From positions 1 to 64,000 of the forward strand of contig NZ_JASZYF010000015.1 in NCBI RefSeq assembly GCF_030317115.1: a stretch of 64,000 nt of DNA, read 5' to 3'. This document shows, one piece after another, positions 16,964-25,119 of the stretch; position 1 is the first letter of the stretch; every line of letters starts with the position of its first letter. The DNA is from Variovorax gracilis (lineage in GTDB: Bacteria; Pseudomonadota; Gammaproteobacteria; Burkholderiales; Burkholderiaceae_C). The translations under genes and the position numbers were made by a program. Under the pieces are notes generated by a model. The model was given only the letters and a program-made list of their open reading frames with translations. It was not told where the DNA came from and ran no database searches.

Positions 16964-18013
16964 CTATCGTGAATGTGGATTGGGCATCACCTGTTCGCGC
17001 GGGATCACCGTGCCACCGCGACGTGCGCCCGTTCTCAGAGCGCCGATCGAAGCGACACCAGCGCCGACGCGGTTGCCGGCGAGGCGGCGGAAGGAGTCCC
17101 AACGGCTACCCGGTTCGCCGCGCACACCGTCAATCACGCCTCGGCTGAATTCGTAGCTTGAGCGCTTGGCACCTCCGAGCGCCCAGCCAGTGAGTCCGCT
17201 CACAAACCCAAAGGAACTTAGGGCAATGCCGCTGGCAAGCCCGGCGGCTATGGGCATAACTTGCCGCATGATTAAGAGCACAAGTGAAGCACACAGGACC
17301 ATATTGAGCGCATCCACGGTGACGATGGCTGCGCCGCGCTCAGCTGTCTGCGTCGCGTATGACGACACGACCTTCAACACGAGTGTTGCGACAAGCGTAC
17401 TTAACACTGCGACCAGGGCGTAGTTCGCCAGTTGTGCGATCCATGATTCAAAAAACCGTCGCGTGGCTTCGAAGAACAGCAAAGAGATAAAGATCGGGCC
17501 AAGCGCCAAGATCAATGCAAGGGCGAGCTTTGATAGCGCAAGCAGAAAGAGCGCGTACACAGCCACGCCACCCATGATGAAATAGACGATCGCCCCGGCA
17601 AGATAAAAACCGAAATCACCGCTCAAGACCCCTCCCTTGTTCCAGAGGTTGGATGCAACGGTGCCGCCTTTGTCCCATATCGTGTCGATGATCGTGACGG
17701 AGTCACCAGATCCGGTGATGACTGCTGCCAGTTGCCCAGGGGCGGTGAAGAAAGTGTCTACGATCACGCCATTGAAAACCCATAGTCTTAGGCCGACACC
17801 CAAGACGATTGCGATAAAGAAGATTCGCTTAATTCCCTCCAAGATCGGCTCTTGAATTCTCCCAGTGAGACTGAGAAATCCCCAGATCATCACGTAGATG
17901 GTTGCAAGCGTGACGGCCGCAGGTTCGATTGCGGCTGCAACTGCCGCGGTCTTCGTGGCGATGTAGTCGGTCAACTGCGAGGTGAGCCAGTTCCAGAACT
18001 GTTGGAAGAACAT
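16964..18013 (-). CDS. virB6: VirB6 polytopic inner-membrane protein
   Basis: VirB6 is the polytopic component that forms part of the inner-membrane translocation path. The 349-residue protein has at least six hydrophobic segments, a central periplasmic region (about 85-135), and the Leu-Ala-Leu-Gly-Pro-Ile-Phe-Ile motif near residue 175 typical of TrbL/VirB6. The C-terminal 80 residues are hydrophilic and basic. This gene and the next two have more A/T and less extreme codon bias than neighbours, a possible sign of different ancestry or relaxed selection. Confidence 0.9.
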   Translation of the reverse strand: MFFQQFWNWLTSQLTDYIATKTAAVAAAIEPAAVTLATIYVMIWGFLSLTGRIQEPILEGIKRIFFIAIVLGVGLRLWVFNGVIVDTFFTAPGQLAAVITGSGDSVTIIDTIWDKGGTVASNLWNKGGVLSGDFGFYLAGAIVYFIMGGVAVYALFLLALSKLALALILALGPIFISLLFFEATRRFFESWIAQLANYALVAVLSTLVATLVLKVVSSYATQTAERGAAIVTVDALNMVLCASLVLLIMRQVMPIAAGLASGIALSSFGFVSGLTGWALGGAKRSSYEFSRGVIDGVRGEPGSRWDSFRRLAGNRVGAGVASIGALRTGARRGGTVIPREQVMPNPHSR

Positions 18014-18037
18014 TTCGGTCCTCTTCGCGTGAGTTCA

Positions 18038-18268
18038 TCATTTCCCTGTTCCGGCGGCAGGAGGCATTTTTGGCTGGAATCGCTTCTGAAAATCTCCATG
18101 ATCTGGCTTTGGCTTGTTGGTAGTGCTAGGTGCTGTTGGCTCTGCTTCATCGGCTATTGGAGTGACCTGCTGTGTCGGTTCCTGTCGGGTGATCAAGTGA
18201 TAGGCGGCGCCTGCAGTCGCGACAGCGACGACTGCGATTACGACTACGATGACAATTGACTTCGACAT
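18038..18268 (-). CDS. small membrane protein in the EexN/virB7 position
   Basis: This 76-residue protein has one N-terminal transmembrane helix (about residues 4-24) and a Pro/Thr/Lys-rich hydrophilic tail. It lies between virB5 and virB6, where many VirB-type operons encode an entry-exclusion protein (EexN family). Eex proteins are usually lipoproteins, and no lipobox cysteine is present here, so the role is only suggested by position. Confidence 0.5.
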   Translation of the reverse strand: MSKSIVIVVVIAVVAVATAGAAYHLITRQEPTQQVTPIADEAEPTAPSTTNKPKPDHGDFQKRFQPKMPPAAGTGK

Positions 18269-18274
18269 GGCTCG

Positions 18275-19009
18275 TCAGGGGCTTGGGGTGAAGCGAGTAG
18301 AGAACGCTCCGTGTCCAGAGATGACTTGCTCTCTCGTGCGCAGCTGTTGCGCTGCGTCTTCGGCCTTGGCAATCTGATAGAGGCTTTGAAGTTTCGTCTG
18401 CTCGTTGGTAAGCATGTTCTGCTCGGCCTGTATGCGTGCTTGCAGGTCCTGTATGGCCTTGGGATCTTTTGCAGTTCCAATCCGATCCACAAGTTGCTGA
18501 AGCGCTGAGAAGCGTTGGCTCGTGTTCTGGTACGCCGTTTGCGTCATGCCATTGAGCATGGCGGATGCCTGTCGACCCTGCTCAACGATCCGGCGCATGT
18601 CCGGGCTCAGGGCGTCCATTTGGCTGGTCGAAAGGACGTTGTTCGCTTTCATGATCGCCTGAACCTGATTCGCCAGTCCGGCGTAGCCTGTTGATGGTGC
18701 GTTGACGATGTTCATCAGATCGCCATAGGTCGATGGCAGGTAGTTGCGCGCTAGGTTCGACGCGGGCAGCAACTGCTCCATGCCGCGTGTCCCCGTCATT
18801 GCGCTGTACGTTTGCGACAGCTGGCCATTGCTCTGCACCAGTTGGTCGTACTGCCTCTGCATCGCAGAGATTTGCTGCTGCCAGTAGGTCAGCTGCTGCA
18901 TCAGATTGCCGAGCGCGGCGAAGTCGATCACCGGAATCCCGGCCCGTGCTTGCATCGGAGCGAACAAGGCTGCAGCGGAAAGAAGGAGAGCAAGGAGGTG
19001 CCTACGCAT
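18275..19009 (-). CDS. virB5: VirB5-type minor pilin / pilus-tip protein
   Basis: This 244-residue protein has a signal peptide (Arg-Arg-His then hydrophobic, ending Ala-Arg-Ala near residue 23) followed by the long helical bundle with Gln-rich repeats (Gln-Gln-Leu-Thr-Tyr-Trp-Gln-Gln-Gln) typical of the VirB5/TrbJ family. VirB5 lies at the pilus tip and helps recipient contact. ATG 19009 is chosen because the signal peptide begins there; it overlaps the virB4 end by 8 bases, showing coupling. Confidence 0.88.
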   Translation of the reverse strand: MRRHLLALLLSAAALFAPMQARAGIPVIDFAALGNLMQQLTYWQQQISAMQRQYDQLVQSNGQLSQTYSAMTGTRGMEQLLPASNLARNYLPSTYGDLMNIVNAPSTGYAGLANQVQAIMKANNVLSTSQMDALSPDMRRIVEQGRQASAMLNGMTQTAYQNTSQRFSALQQLVDRIGTAKDPKAIQDLQARIQAEQNMLTNEQTKLQSLYQIAKAEDAAQQLRTREQVISGHGAFSTRFTPSP

Positions 19010-21515
19010 GAGATTTCTCCTGTATAGGACTGTCAGAAGGGGAAGTGGGGTGCTTGGCGACAGCGGCCCTGAAGGGCGCAAGCCACTGCTCAGGATGAGG
19101 ACCATGCCGTTCGACACATTCCCGCATGAGGCGCACGTTGCTCGTCCGTCCGGAGATGACATGCAGGGCGTCATCGAAGCCCCTCAGGTCGAGCTGGGCG
19201 ACAACGCTCACGTGGTTCTGCTTGATGAGAAACTGTCGGGATCCCGGTTCCAATTCCTGCTTGACGAGAGCGAACTCCCGGTCCGTCAGGCTGAAGCCCT
19301 GCGTGTACTCCCCGTAGTCAGCTTCCGGGTTGGGGAACAGGATCTTGGTGGGCGTCTGCTCGACAATCGAGCGTGCGATACCCGAATCGAGCACATGGCT
19401 TGCACTCTGTGTGAAGGTGGCGATGTTCGCATTCTTCTTGCGCCACGTCTCCAGGCCGTTCTTGGCAAAGCGGGCGAACGCGGGGTCGCTCAGGAGTTTG
19501 GCGAACTCGTCCATCCAGCACACCAGCGGCCGGCCGTCGACCATCCGATTGACCAGGTGGAAGAGGTACAGGGTCAGCGGCGCCCGGACTACCTCGTTGT
19601 CCAGAAAGTCCGTGACATCGAAGCCGACCAGAGAATGGTTGGCGAGCAAGGGGGCGACGAGGTCTTCGTCGCTGTCGAAGACCCAGGCGTAGTCGCCGTG
19701 TTCCGAGGCGCACCACTTGCGCAGGCGAGCATGCATCCCATCCGGATCCGTGACGTCGAGAAAGGCGATCAACCGAGAGAGCCGGCGAAAGGGCATGTCA
19801 AGCTTGAGCGTGCCGCGCAAGGCTTGGTCGAGGTCGTCTTCCTGGCGCACCGTCAGGGCGTCCATGGGCGAGCGCATGACGAGTCGGTGCAGCCAGTGCC
19901 GCATGAATTCGACGTTGTCTGTGATTGCGTCGTCGAGTTGTAGCGGGTTGCAGCCGGTCGGGCAGCCATTCTTCAGGGGAAGATACTGACCACCGAGCGC
20001 CCGCACGAGGATGTGGAGTCCTTCGTCCTTGTCGAAGATCACCTGCGTGGCATCCAGACGATTGCAGATGGCCACCATGCAGAACCCCAGCAATGTGGAC
20101 TTGCCAGTGCCCACGGGTCCGATCCCAGTGATGTGACCCACGTCCCGGCGGCTGCCTCCATCGGGGCTGCGTGGATCGCTCGCGTGAAGCGAGAAATAGT
20201 AGGGGGAACCGGCGCGTGTCATGAGCATCGTCAGCGCATTACCCCAGAAGTTGCCTGTCGCACGCCCGGTCGGGAAATTGTGAAACGGCGACATGGCCGC
20301 GAAGTTGCGACTGGTGATCGGCGCCTTGCGCGTGCGGTAGGCAAAGTTGCCCGGCAGCTGTGCCCAGAAAGCCGCCTCGAGTGCAAGGTCCTCGCGTGCG
20401 ACCACCATGCCTGTGTCGCCGAGAAGGGAGCGCGCTCGGGCGATGTTGTCGTTGAGCTGCTTGAGGCGAGGGCGGCCCTCCGCCTCGTTCACCCCTTCGT
20501 ACGCATCCGCCAGAACATGCAGGCTGAAATGATGGTCGCCGACAACGAAGCGATTGCTCATCAGATCGTCCAGCGCGTCCTGAATCTCTACGGCCTGGGA
20601 GACCGCGAGGTCTCCCGACGCCGCCATCCGGTTGTGTTGACGGCTCATCATGTCGGTGGCCGTACCCTTCGCCAGGAAAGTAAAGCTCTGCGTCAGGACG
20701 AAGGGGAAGGGCGCCGTGAGGAGGGCGCTGAACATTCCCGGCGCCGTTGGCGTGGGATATTCCTTGATCCCCAGGAAGGCCCCGATGCGGGTCTGCGTGC
20801 CGGTTCGATATTCCATCGCCTCATTGCCAAAAAACGGGCGCGTGGTCGCGATCACCTCGTCAAGGGGCGCCCGCGGCAGCGGCATGCGTTGCCATTCGCC
20901 ATTGACCAGCAGACCATGGAACTCGACCAGCGAGGAGAACAGAACGTCCGCTCCCTCGATTCGATAGGCGCCCAGCGCCTCGGGGTCATAACGTTCCAGC
21001 GCTGCGAGCAGTTCTTGTCGCAACTTGGTGCAGGCGTCCAGGGAATCCCGGAGTTCGGTGCGCTCTCCATGAGGGTCTGTACGCTTGAGCAAGCGCAGGG
21101 CTGCGTTGCCCAATCGAGTAGGCTGGGGACGGTAGACAACCGAGACGAACAGTTCGTTGACCATGAGTTGTTCGTCCGCCATCTTGCGGCGGTAGCGTTG
21201 TTCGAGCTCGTGCGCAAACCCAGCGACGGTGCGCCCGACCGGGTAGGCGGTCTCGCGCCGGCGTATCACATGGGTCCAGAGCGCCAGATTCGGCGAGGCG
21301 AGATTGCGCAGCAGGACGTTGAGGCGCTCATGCCAGCTGTTGATGTCCTCGTCGTCGGCGCTCTCGAAGCTGGCGCCTGCCAGCCGCAGGGTTTGGACGT
21401 AGTCGCCCGCGCGAGTGCGCGCCACATGCTCGTGCACATGGGCGACCAGCGGAATCATGGCCGCAGCCCCGACCTCGCGGCGCAAAAGGTTCTCGGCGCG
21501 TGAGAGCAGTTGCAT
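19002..21515 (-). CDS. virB4: VirB4 type IV secretion ATPase
   Basis: VirB4 is the largest ATPase of the channel and is needed for pilus biogenesis and DNA transfer. The 837-residue protein has the CagE/TrbE/VirB4 N-terminal domain (to about residue 420) and a C-terminal RecA-like domain with Walker A Gly-Pro-Val-Gly-Thr-Gly-Lys-Ser-Thr and Walker B Pro-Leu-Val-Cys-Trp-Met-Asp-Glu-Phe. The Phe-Pro-x-Gly-Arg-Ala-Thr-Gly-Asn-Phe-Trp-Gly block upstream of the P-loop is typical. It is full length for the family and has no frameshift. Confidence 0.94.
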   Translation of the reverse strand: MQLLSRAENLLRREVGAAAMIPLVAHVHEHVARTRAGDYVQTLRLAGASFESADDEDINSWHERLNVLLRNLASPNLALWTHVIRRRETAYPVGRTVAGFAHELEQRYRRKMADEQLMVNELFVSVVYRPQPTRLGNAALRLLKRTDPHGERTELRDSLDACTKLRQELLAALERYDPEALGAYRIEGADVLFSSLVEFHGLLVNGEWQRMPLPRAPLDEVIATTRPFFGNEAMEYRTGTQTRIGAFLGIKEYPTPTAPGMFSALLTAPFPFVLTQSFTFLAKGTATDMMSRQHNRMAASGDLAVSQAVEIQDALDDLMSNRFVVGDHHFSLHVLADAYEGVNEAEGRPRLKQLNDNIARARSLLGDTGMVVAREDLALEAAFWAQLPGNFAYRTRKAPITSRNFAAMSPFHNFPTGRATGNFWGNALTMLMTRAGSPYYFSLHASDPRSPDGGSRRDVGHITGIGPVGTGKSTLLGFCMVAICNRLDATQVIFDKDEGLHILVRALGGQYLPLKNGCPTGCNPLQLDDAITDNVEFMRHWLHRLVMRSPMDALTVRQEDDLDQALRGTLKLDMPFRRLSRLIAFLDVTDPDGMHARLRKWCASEHGDYAWVFDSDEDLVAPLLANHSLVGFDVTDFLDNEVVRAPLTLYLFHLVNRMVDGRPLVCWMDEFAKLLSDPAFARFAKNGLETWRKKNANIATFTQSASHVLDSGIARSIVEQTPTKILFPNPEADYGEYTQGFSLTDREFALVKQELEPGSRQFLIKQNHVSVVAQLDLRGFDDALHVISGRTSNVRLMRECVERHGPHPEQWLAPFRAAVAKHPTSPSDSPIQEKSHA

Positions 21516-21530
21516 CGATCATCACTCCGA

Positions 21531-21890
21531 TCAAATCCAGACTGGCGCACTGCGCCGGCGGCCGCGGTCGTCGGGCAGGTCCAGCGTCAGGGGGCTGTAG
21601 GAGCTGGCGCGCCAGTACCGCAGGTTTCCCCGGAGCATCGCGGGCAGGCGCGTACGTCCCCACAGCTGCAAGAGGTCGAAGAACCGCGGCTCGTAGAGGC
21701 ACACCAGATACAGCACCCCATGGACGGGCACGAAGGCCAAGAGCCATGCAAGGTTCTTCGTCACGATGAAGGATTCGGTGATGACGATGAGGTTGAACAT
21801 CATGGCCGAGTAGGTGACCCCCCAGACCATCGACGGCCGGGTCATCCCCACGAAGAGTGGGTCTGCCAAGATCCCCTGGTTGCGGCTCAT
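21531..21890 (-). CDS. virB3: VirB3 inner-membrane protein
   Basis: This 119-residue protein has the VirB3 pattern: an N-terminal Leu-Ala-Asp-Pro-Leu-Phe-Val-Gly-Met-Thr-Arg-Pro motif, two membrane helices, and the Tyr-Glu-Pro-Arg-Phe-Phe-Asp-Leu-Leu block. VirB3 works with VirB4 and VirB6 at the inner membrane during pilus assembly. It lies 12 bases after virB2 and 15 before virB4. Confidence 0.88.
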   Translation of the reverse strand: MSRNQGILADPLFVGMTRPSMVWGVTYSAMMFNLIVITESFIVTKNLAWLLAFVPVHGVLYLVCLYEPRFFDLLQLWGRTRLPAMLRGNLRYWRASSYSPLTLDLPDDRGRRRSAPVWI

Positions 21891-21902
21891 GGTCGCTGTC
21901 CT

Positions 21903-22199
21903 TCAGACGCCGAAGAGGCCGCGAATCCAGGAGACGATCTGGGGGCCGCCGAAGACCAGCACGGTGCCGATGACGACGGCGACCATCCACCACCAACTCA
22001 AGCGTCCGAACCAGGCCATCGCGCCGGACACCATGACGGCAACCGCGGCGATCGGTGTCAGGATCATGGTGAGCTGCTGTTGGGTGGCATTCGCGCCGGT
22101 GGCGAACGGGCTGCCGGCCTGGGCCAGATCGGGAAGGATCGTACAGAGAGCTGGCAGCAGCGTGACCCAGAGGGAATGGGCCCAACAGGGTGAGCGGAT
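21903..22199 (-). CDS. virB2: VirB2 major pilin, start codon unclear
   Basis: The reading frame encodes a TrbC/VirB2 pilin. It has a signal peptide ending Asp-Leu-Ala-Gln-Ala before Gly-Ser-Pro-Phe-Ala, then two hydrophobic helices separated by a short loop (Trp-Phe-Gly-Arg-Leu-Ser-Trp-Trp-Trp) and Gly-Gly-Pro-Gln-Ile near the end. VirB2 is processed and polymerised into the conjugative pilus. No ATG, GTG or TTG lies in this frame near the expected N-terminus. The nearest candidates are an ATC at 22199, which would give an Arg at position 2 and a normal signal peptide length, or a missing base. The upstream gene stops at 22211, so coupled initiation is possible. The family call is firm; the start is not. 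Confidence 0.75.
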   Translation of the reverse strand: MRSPCWAHSLWVTLLPALCTILPDLAQAGSPFATGANATQQQLTMILTPIAAVAVMVSGAMAWFGRLSWWWMVAVVIGTVLVFGGPQIVSWIRGLFGV

Positions 22200-22210
22200 T
22201 GCCGGGTCGA

Positions 22211-22513
22211 CTAGTCCAGAAGCTCGAGCCGCACGAGAGTTCGCCCGATTCCCAGCGTCTTCAGATGGGTGATCAGGGTTTCCAGGCTGCGAAAGGTCCT
22301 CGGCTGACCCGAGGATCCGATCAGGACGCTCCGCCCGAAGCGCCAGGCAACGATGGGTTGCATCTGGAATCTCCCAGGATCCACCTCGACGATGATCACT
22401 TCGTTCACCGCCCGCTTGTGGAGCAGCTCGACAAGCTCGAGCTGGCTTACCGGATTGCCGGTCGGGCGAGAGGTCTTGTCTGTCTTTGTTTTGAGCCGAA
22501 CGGCGGTGGCCAT
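22211..22513 (-). CDS. small conserved protein, possibly partition-associated
   Basis: This is a 100-residue soluble protein with a basic N-terminus (Ala-Val-Arg-Leu-Lys-Thr-Lys-Thr) and then a compact alpha/beta region (Glu-Leu-Leu-His-Lys-Arg, Glu-Val-Ile-Ile-Val-Glu-Val). It resembles short proteins annotated as ParC-like partition-associated at the par/vir junction of conjugative plasmids; I recall that similarity from family layout and could not check it. It lies immediately upstream of virB2 in the leftward operon, with no clear ribosome site before its ATG. Confidence 0.5.
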   Translation of the reverse strand: MATAVRLKTKTDKTSRPTGNPVSQLELVELLHKRAVNEVIIVEVDPGRFQMQPIVAWRFGRSVLIGSSGQPRTFRSLETLITHLKTLGIGRTLVRLELLD

Positions 22514-22576
22514 GGGTAACCGTGATGAATTGGGATGGCACCGAATTGTGAACGAAAGTTCTCGGAAGCATGGGCT

Positions 22577-23122
22577 CTACTCCAGTCGACGGGCAGAAAC
22601 AGTTCGCACCGCCTGTTCAGGAGGCGGTGCTACGGAAACCGGGACGACGGGGTCGGCGCGGCGACCCTTGCCGTAGACGTCCCACCACGGCGTGATTCGT
22701 GGCGTGGTCGGTGGCGTCGCAGACGGCGATGCCGTCGGCGTGGCCCTGGGCACGGCGACCGCGCCTCCGCTAGTCTTCGAGCCAGCGGGACGCGTCACGA
22801 TGGCGAGTTCGCGCTGAAGTCCGACGATGTCTTCTCGGGTGCGGCGGAGTTGTTCTTCGGCATCTGCTGCGCCCGTGGCATCGGACGCAGCCAGACGCTC
22901 GGCCATTCGGTGGGCGAGTGCTTCCAGCAGGGTTTCGGATCTGTACAGCTCCTGCCGGAGGATTTCAATTCGATCGTTGTCACGCGCCACCTGGTGGGCC
23001 GGGATAACAAATCGCTGCGCAGAACTTGCAGCTTGCGCAAGAGCGCCGTTCGCGCATGACATCCAGCCCACCACGACGATGAATGTGATCGCAGCCGATC
23101 GCCACTCCTGTCTCGTAAACAT
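22577..23122 (-). CDS. exported coiled-coil protein, first gene of the transfer operon
   Basis: From ATG 23122 this is a 181-residue protein with a signal peptide (Phe-Ile-Val-Val-Val-Gly-Trp, ending Ala-Leu-Ala-Gln-Ala near residue 30), a charged helical segment likely to form a coiled coil (about 45-110) and a Pro/Thr-rich tail. It lacks transglycosylase motifs and so is not an obvious VirB1. Its position at the operon front suggests a periplasmic accessory role. A longer frame to 23236 would run into the operator-like palindrome, which argues for the shorter start. Confidence 0.55.
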   Translation of the reverse strand: MFTRQEWRSAAITFIVVVGWMSCANGALAQAASSAQRFVIPAHQVARDNDRIEILRQELYRSETLLEALAHRMAERLAASDATGAADAEEQLRRTREDIVGLQRELAIVTRPAGSKTSGGAVAVPRATPTASPSATPPTTPRITPWWDVYGKGRRADPVVPVSVAPPPEQAVRTVSARRLE

Positions 23123-23205
23123 GCCGCCATGACCGCACGCAACTCGCATGGGCGCAATGTCCGCCACTACGATCCCGGTTGTCAACAAAAGCAGATCACA
23201 TGAAA

Positions 23206-23225
23206 TTCTATAGTTAGCTATAGAA
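23206..23225. promoter_or_regulatory. KorA-like operator palindrome in the par/vir intergenic region
   Basis: TTCTATAG-TTAG-CTATAGAA is an inverted repeat with perfect 8-bp arms and a TAGCTA core, lying between the leftward transfer operon and rightward parA. The RK2 KorA operator is GTTTAGCTAAAC, which shares the TAGCTA centre. A TrfB/KorA-like repressor is encoded 2.2 kb away at 25444. The palindrome is seen; binding is inferred. The remainder of the 23123-23425 intergenic region shows no gene, and a TTGTCA at 23179 could be a -35 element. Confidence 0.55.
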
Positions 23226-23425
23226 CATCTCGACAAACGAAAAAAGAAGGACTACGCTAACTGCGCGAAAACATTGAGAAGTCGCCAGCCGGTGGTGCGA
23301 AGTCGCAACCCATGTGCCACTGGACGGTTGCGACCGAGGCAACGCACTTGGAAAAGTGCTTTACCTCTTGTAGCGAGTTGACAGATCGGCGCTTGCGGCG
23401 AGCGCGAAATCGGTGAGGTGCTGCC

Positions 23426-24214
23426 ATGTCGAATGTGGTCGTGTTTGGGAACCAGAAGGGTGGTGTCGGCAAGTCGACTCTGTCGGTGCTTTATGCATGG
23501 TGGCTCGCGGATGTGCATCGCCAGTCGGTGTGCTTCATCGACCTGGACACCCAGGCGAATGCATCGAAGACGTTGCGGCGGTTCGACTCCGACGTGGCGT
23601 CGGTGGCATTGTTCGAGGATCGATCGCTCGACTGGTCCATCCGGCGCGCGCCATGTTCCATGACCTTGGTGCGTGCGTCAAAAAAGCTGGCGGATATCGA
23701 GTTGGCGAAGGCCGAACAGGTCATTCCGACCTTTCGCAGCAGCGTGCGCCGGGTCTCGGAACAGTTCGACACCGTGGTCATCGACACGCCGCCCGCGCTG
23801 GGCCTGCGGATGAGTGCGGCGCTCATTGCGGCGACCGCGGTGGTCTGTCCGATCGAGTTGGAGGAATACAGCATCGACGGGGTGACCGACATGCTCAAAA
23901 CCGTGTTCGGCGTGCGCAAGCGATACAACCCGCGGCTGCACCTGGCGGGGATTGTGCTGAACCGCTTCAATGCGCATTCGGCGCGACAGAAGCTTGCGAT
24001 GCAGCAACTGGTCAGGACTTATCCGGAATTTGTGATTCCGGCAGTGGTGTCGATGCGCTCTGCGATTCCCGAGGCGCTTGCGCAAGAGCGAGCGGTCTGG
24101 GCATTGCCCAAGAGCGCCGCGCGAGCCGCGAGCGCGGAACTGAAGGAGGTCTTCGAGCGGCTCCAGGTGTGCATCGAAGGCCACTCGAAGGCGGGGCAGG
24201 AGGCGACGGCATGA
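23426..24214 (+). CDS. parA: ParA/IncC partition ATPase
   Basis: ParA-type ATPases position and segregate plasmid copies. The 262-residue protein has the deviant Walker A motif Lys-Gly-Gly-Val-Gly-Lys-Ser-Thr at residues 11-18, Walker A' Cys-Phe-Ile-Asp-Leu-Asp-Thr-Gln and Walker B Val-Val-Ile-Asp-Thr-Pro-Pro. No N-terminal DNA-binding domain precedes it, so it resembles the short IncC form of IncP-like plasmids. The stop overlaps the parB start (ATGA). Confidence 0.93.
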   Translation: MSNVVVFGNQKGGVGKSTLSVLYAWWLADVHRQSVCFIDLDTQANASKTLRRFDSDVASVALFEDRSLDWSIRRAPCSMTLVRASKKLADIELAKAEQVIPTFRSSVRRVSEQFDTVVIDTPPALGLRMSAALIAATAVVCPIELEEYSIDGVTDMLKTVFGVRKRYNPRLHLAGIVLNRFNAHSARQKLAMQQLVRTYPEFVIPAVVSMRSAIPEALAQERAVWALPKSAARAASAELKEVFERLQVCIEGHSKAGQEATA

Positions 24215-25119
24215 GCGATCTGGATGCCCTTGACCTCAGCGCCCTCTCGCAATTCCGCCCCTCTGATCTGCTGGCGGCAGGGGAGGGAGTCTCTCTGCCA
24301 TGCCCGCCGATACAGGTCGACCTGTCGATGCTGGACTTCGATCCCGCACAACCGCGACGTAGCTTCAGAGAGGAAAGCATCGAGGAGCTGAGTGCATCCA
24401 TTCGCCTGCATGGCGTGCTTGAGCCGGTGTCGGTGCGCAGCCATCCGGCTGCGGTCGGCCGCTATGTCGTCAACCGTGGAGAACGCCGTGTGAGGGCAGC
24501 GCGACAAGCCGGGCTGGTCACGGTGCCGGCGTTCATCGACGAGCGAGTCGATCCGTTTGCCCAGGCGGCTGAGAACTTGCACCGCGAAGACATGTCCGCG
24601 TTCGACCTGGCGCAATTCATCAGCGAACGTGAACGCGAGGGAGCGTCGCGGGCCGAGATCGCCAGGCGACTGGCGAAGCCGCGCTCTTTCATCACGGAAG
24701 CTGCGGCACTCATCGACGCACCGGACGCGTTGAAGACTGCTGTTGCGCAGGGTCGCGTCGGTGCAGACGTGCGCACGCTCTATCGGCTGGTCTCGGCTTG
24801 GCGCGAAGCGCCGGAAACGCTGGCCCTTGTCGTCGCCAGTGATTTAGCCGTGAATCGGTCCAGCGTCGATGCGTTGCTTGCCCGCGCGCGTTGCGACCCA
24901 GTCGAGGCGGCGGAGATACGGCGTGTGAGCGCCCGATCGACATGGCCCAGCGGGGGACGCACAGTGCTGGTTGTGGTCCACGAGGGACGTCGTGGGTCGC
25001 TTCGGATCAAGGCGCACGACGGCGACGTGGGGGAGGTGCGATTTGGCGATGGGTCCAGCCGTTCGGTCCCCTTGGGGGAATTGCGCCTGGTGTGCTGGGC
25101 CACGGAAGAAAAAGAATGA
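24211..25119 (+). CDS. parB: ParB/KorB-type partition protein
   Basis: This is a 302-residue centromere-binding protein. The ParB N-terminal domain (about 35-125) carries the Gly-Glu-Arg-Arg-Val-Arg-Ala-Ala-Arg box (the CTPase-type GERRxRA motif). A helix-turn-helix region follows (Ala-Glu-Ile-Ala-Arg-Arg-Leu-Ala-Lys-Pro-Arg-Ser-Phe-Ile) and then a C-terminal beta-rich domain (about 245-300) resembling the SH3-like dimerization domain of RK2 KorB. As in RK2, it may double as a global repressor of the transfer genes. It overlaps parA and the next gene by ATGA junctions. Confidence 0.9.
   Translation: MSDLDALDLSALSQFRPSDLLAAGEGVSLPCPPIQVDLSMLDFDPAQPRRSFREESIEELSASIRLHGVLEPVSVRSHPAAVGRYVVNRGERRVRAARQAGLVTVPAFIDERVDPFAQAAENLHREDMSAFDLAQFISEREREGASRAEIARRLAKPRSFITEAAALIDAPDALKTAVAQGRVGADVRTLYRLVSAWREAPETLALVVASDLAVNRSSVDALLARARCDPVEAAEIRRVSARSTWPSGGRTVLVVVHEGRRGSLRIKAHDGDVGEVRFGDGSSRSVPLGELRLVCWATEEKE

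Noticed and set aside
20013..21503. 496-residue rightward frame opposite virB4
   Set aside because: It is a composition-driven antisense frame of the unmistakable VirB4 gene, rich in Arg/His/Gln and without a domain or ribosome site.
22577..23122. VirB1 lytic transglycosylase
   Set aside because: Its position would fit, but no catalytic Glu-Ser motif or SLT fold pattern is present; it is a coiled-coil exported protein.
23206..23225. Intrinsic terminator
   Set aside because: The palindrome is AT-rich with no U-run and lies at the start of two divergent operons, which fits an operator better.
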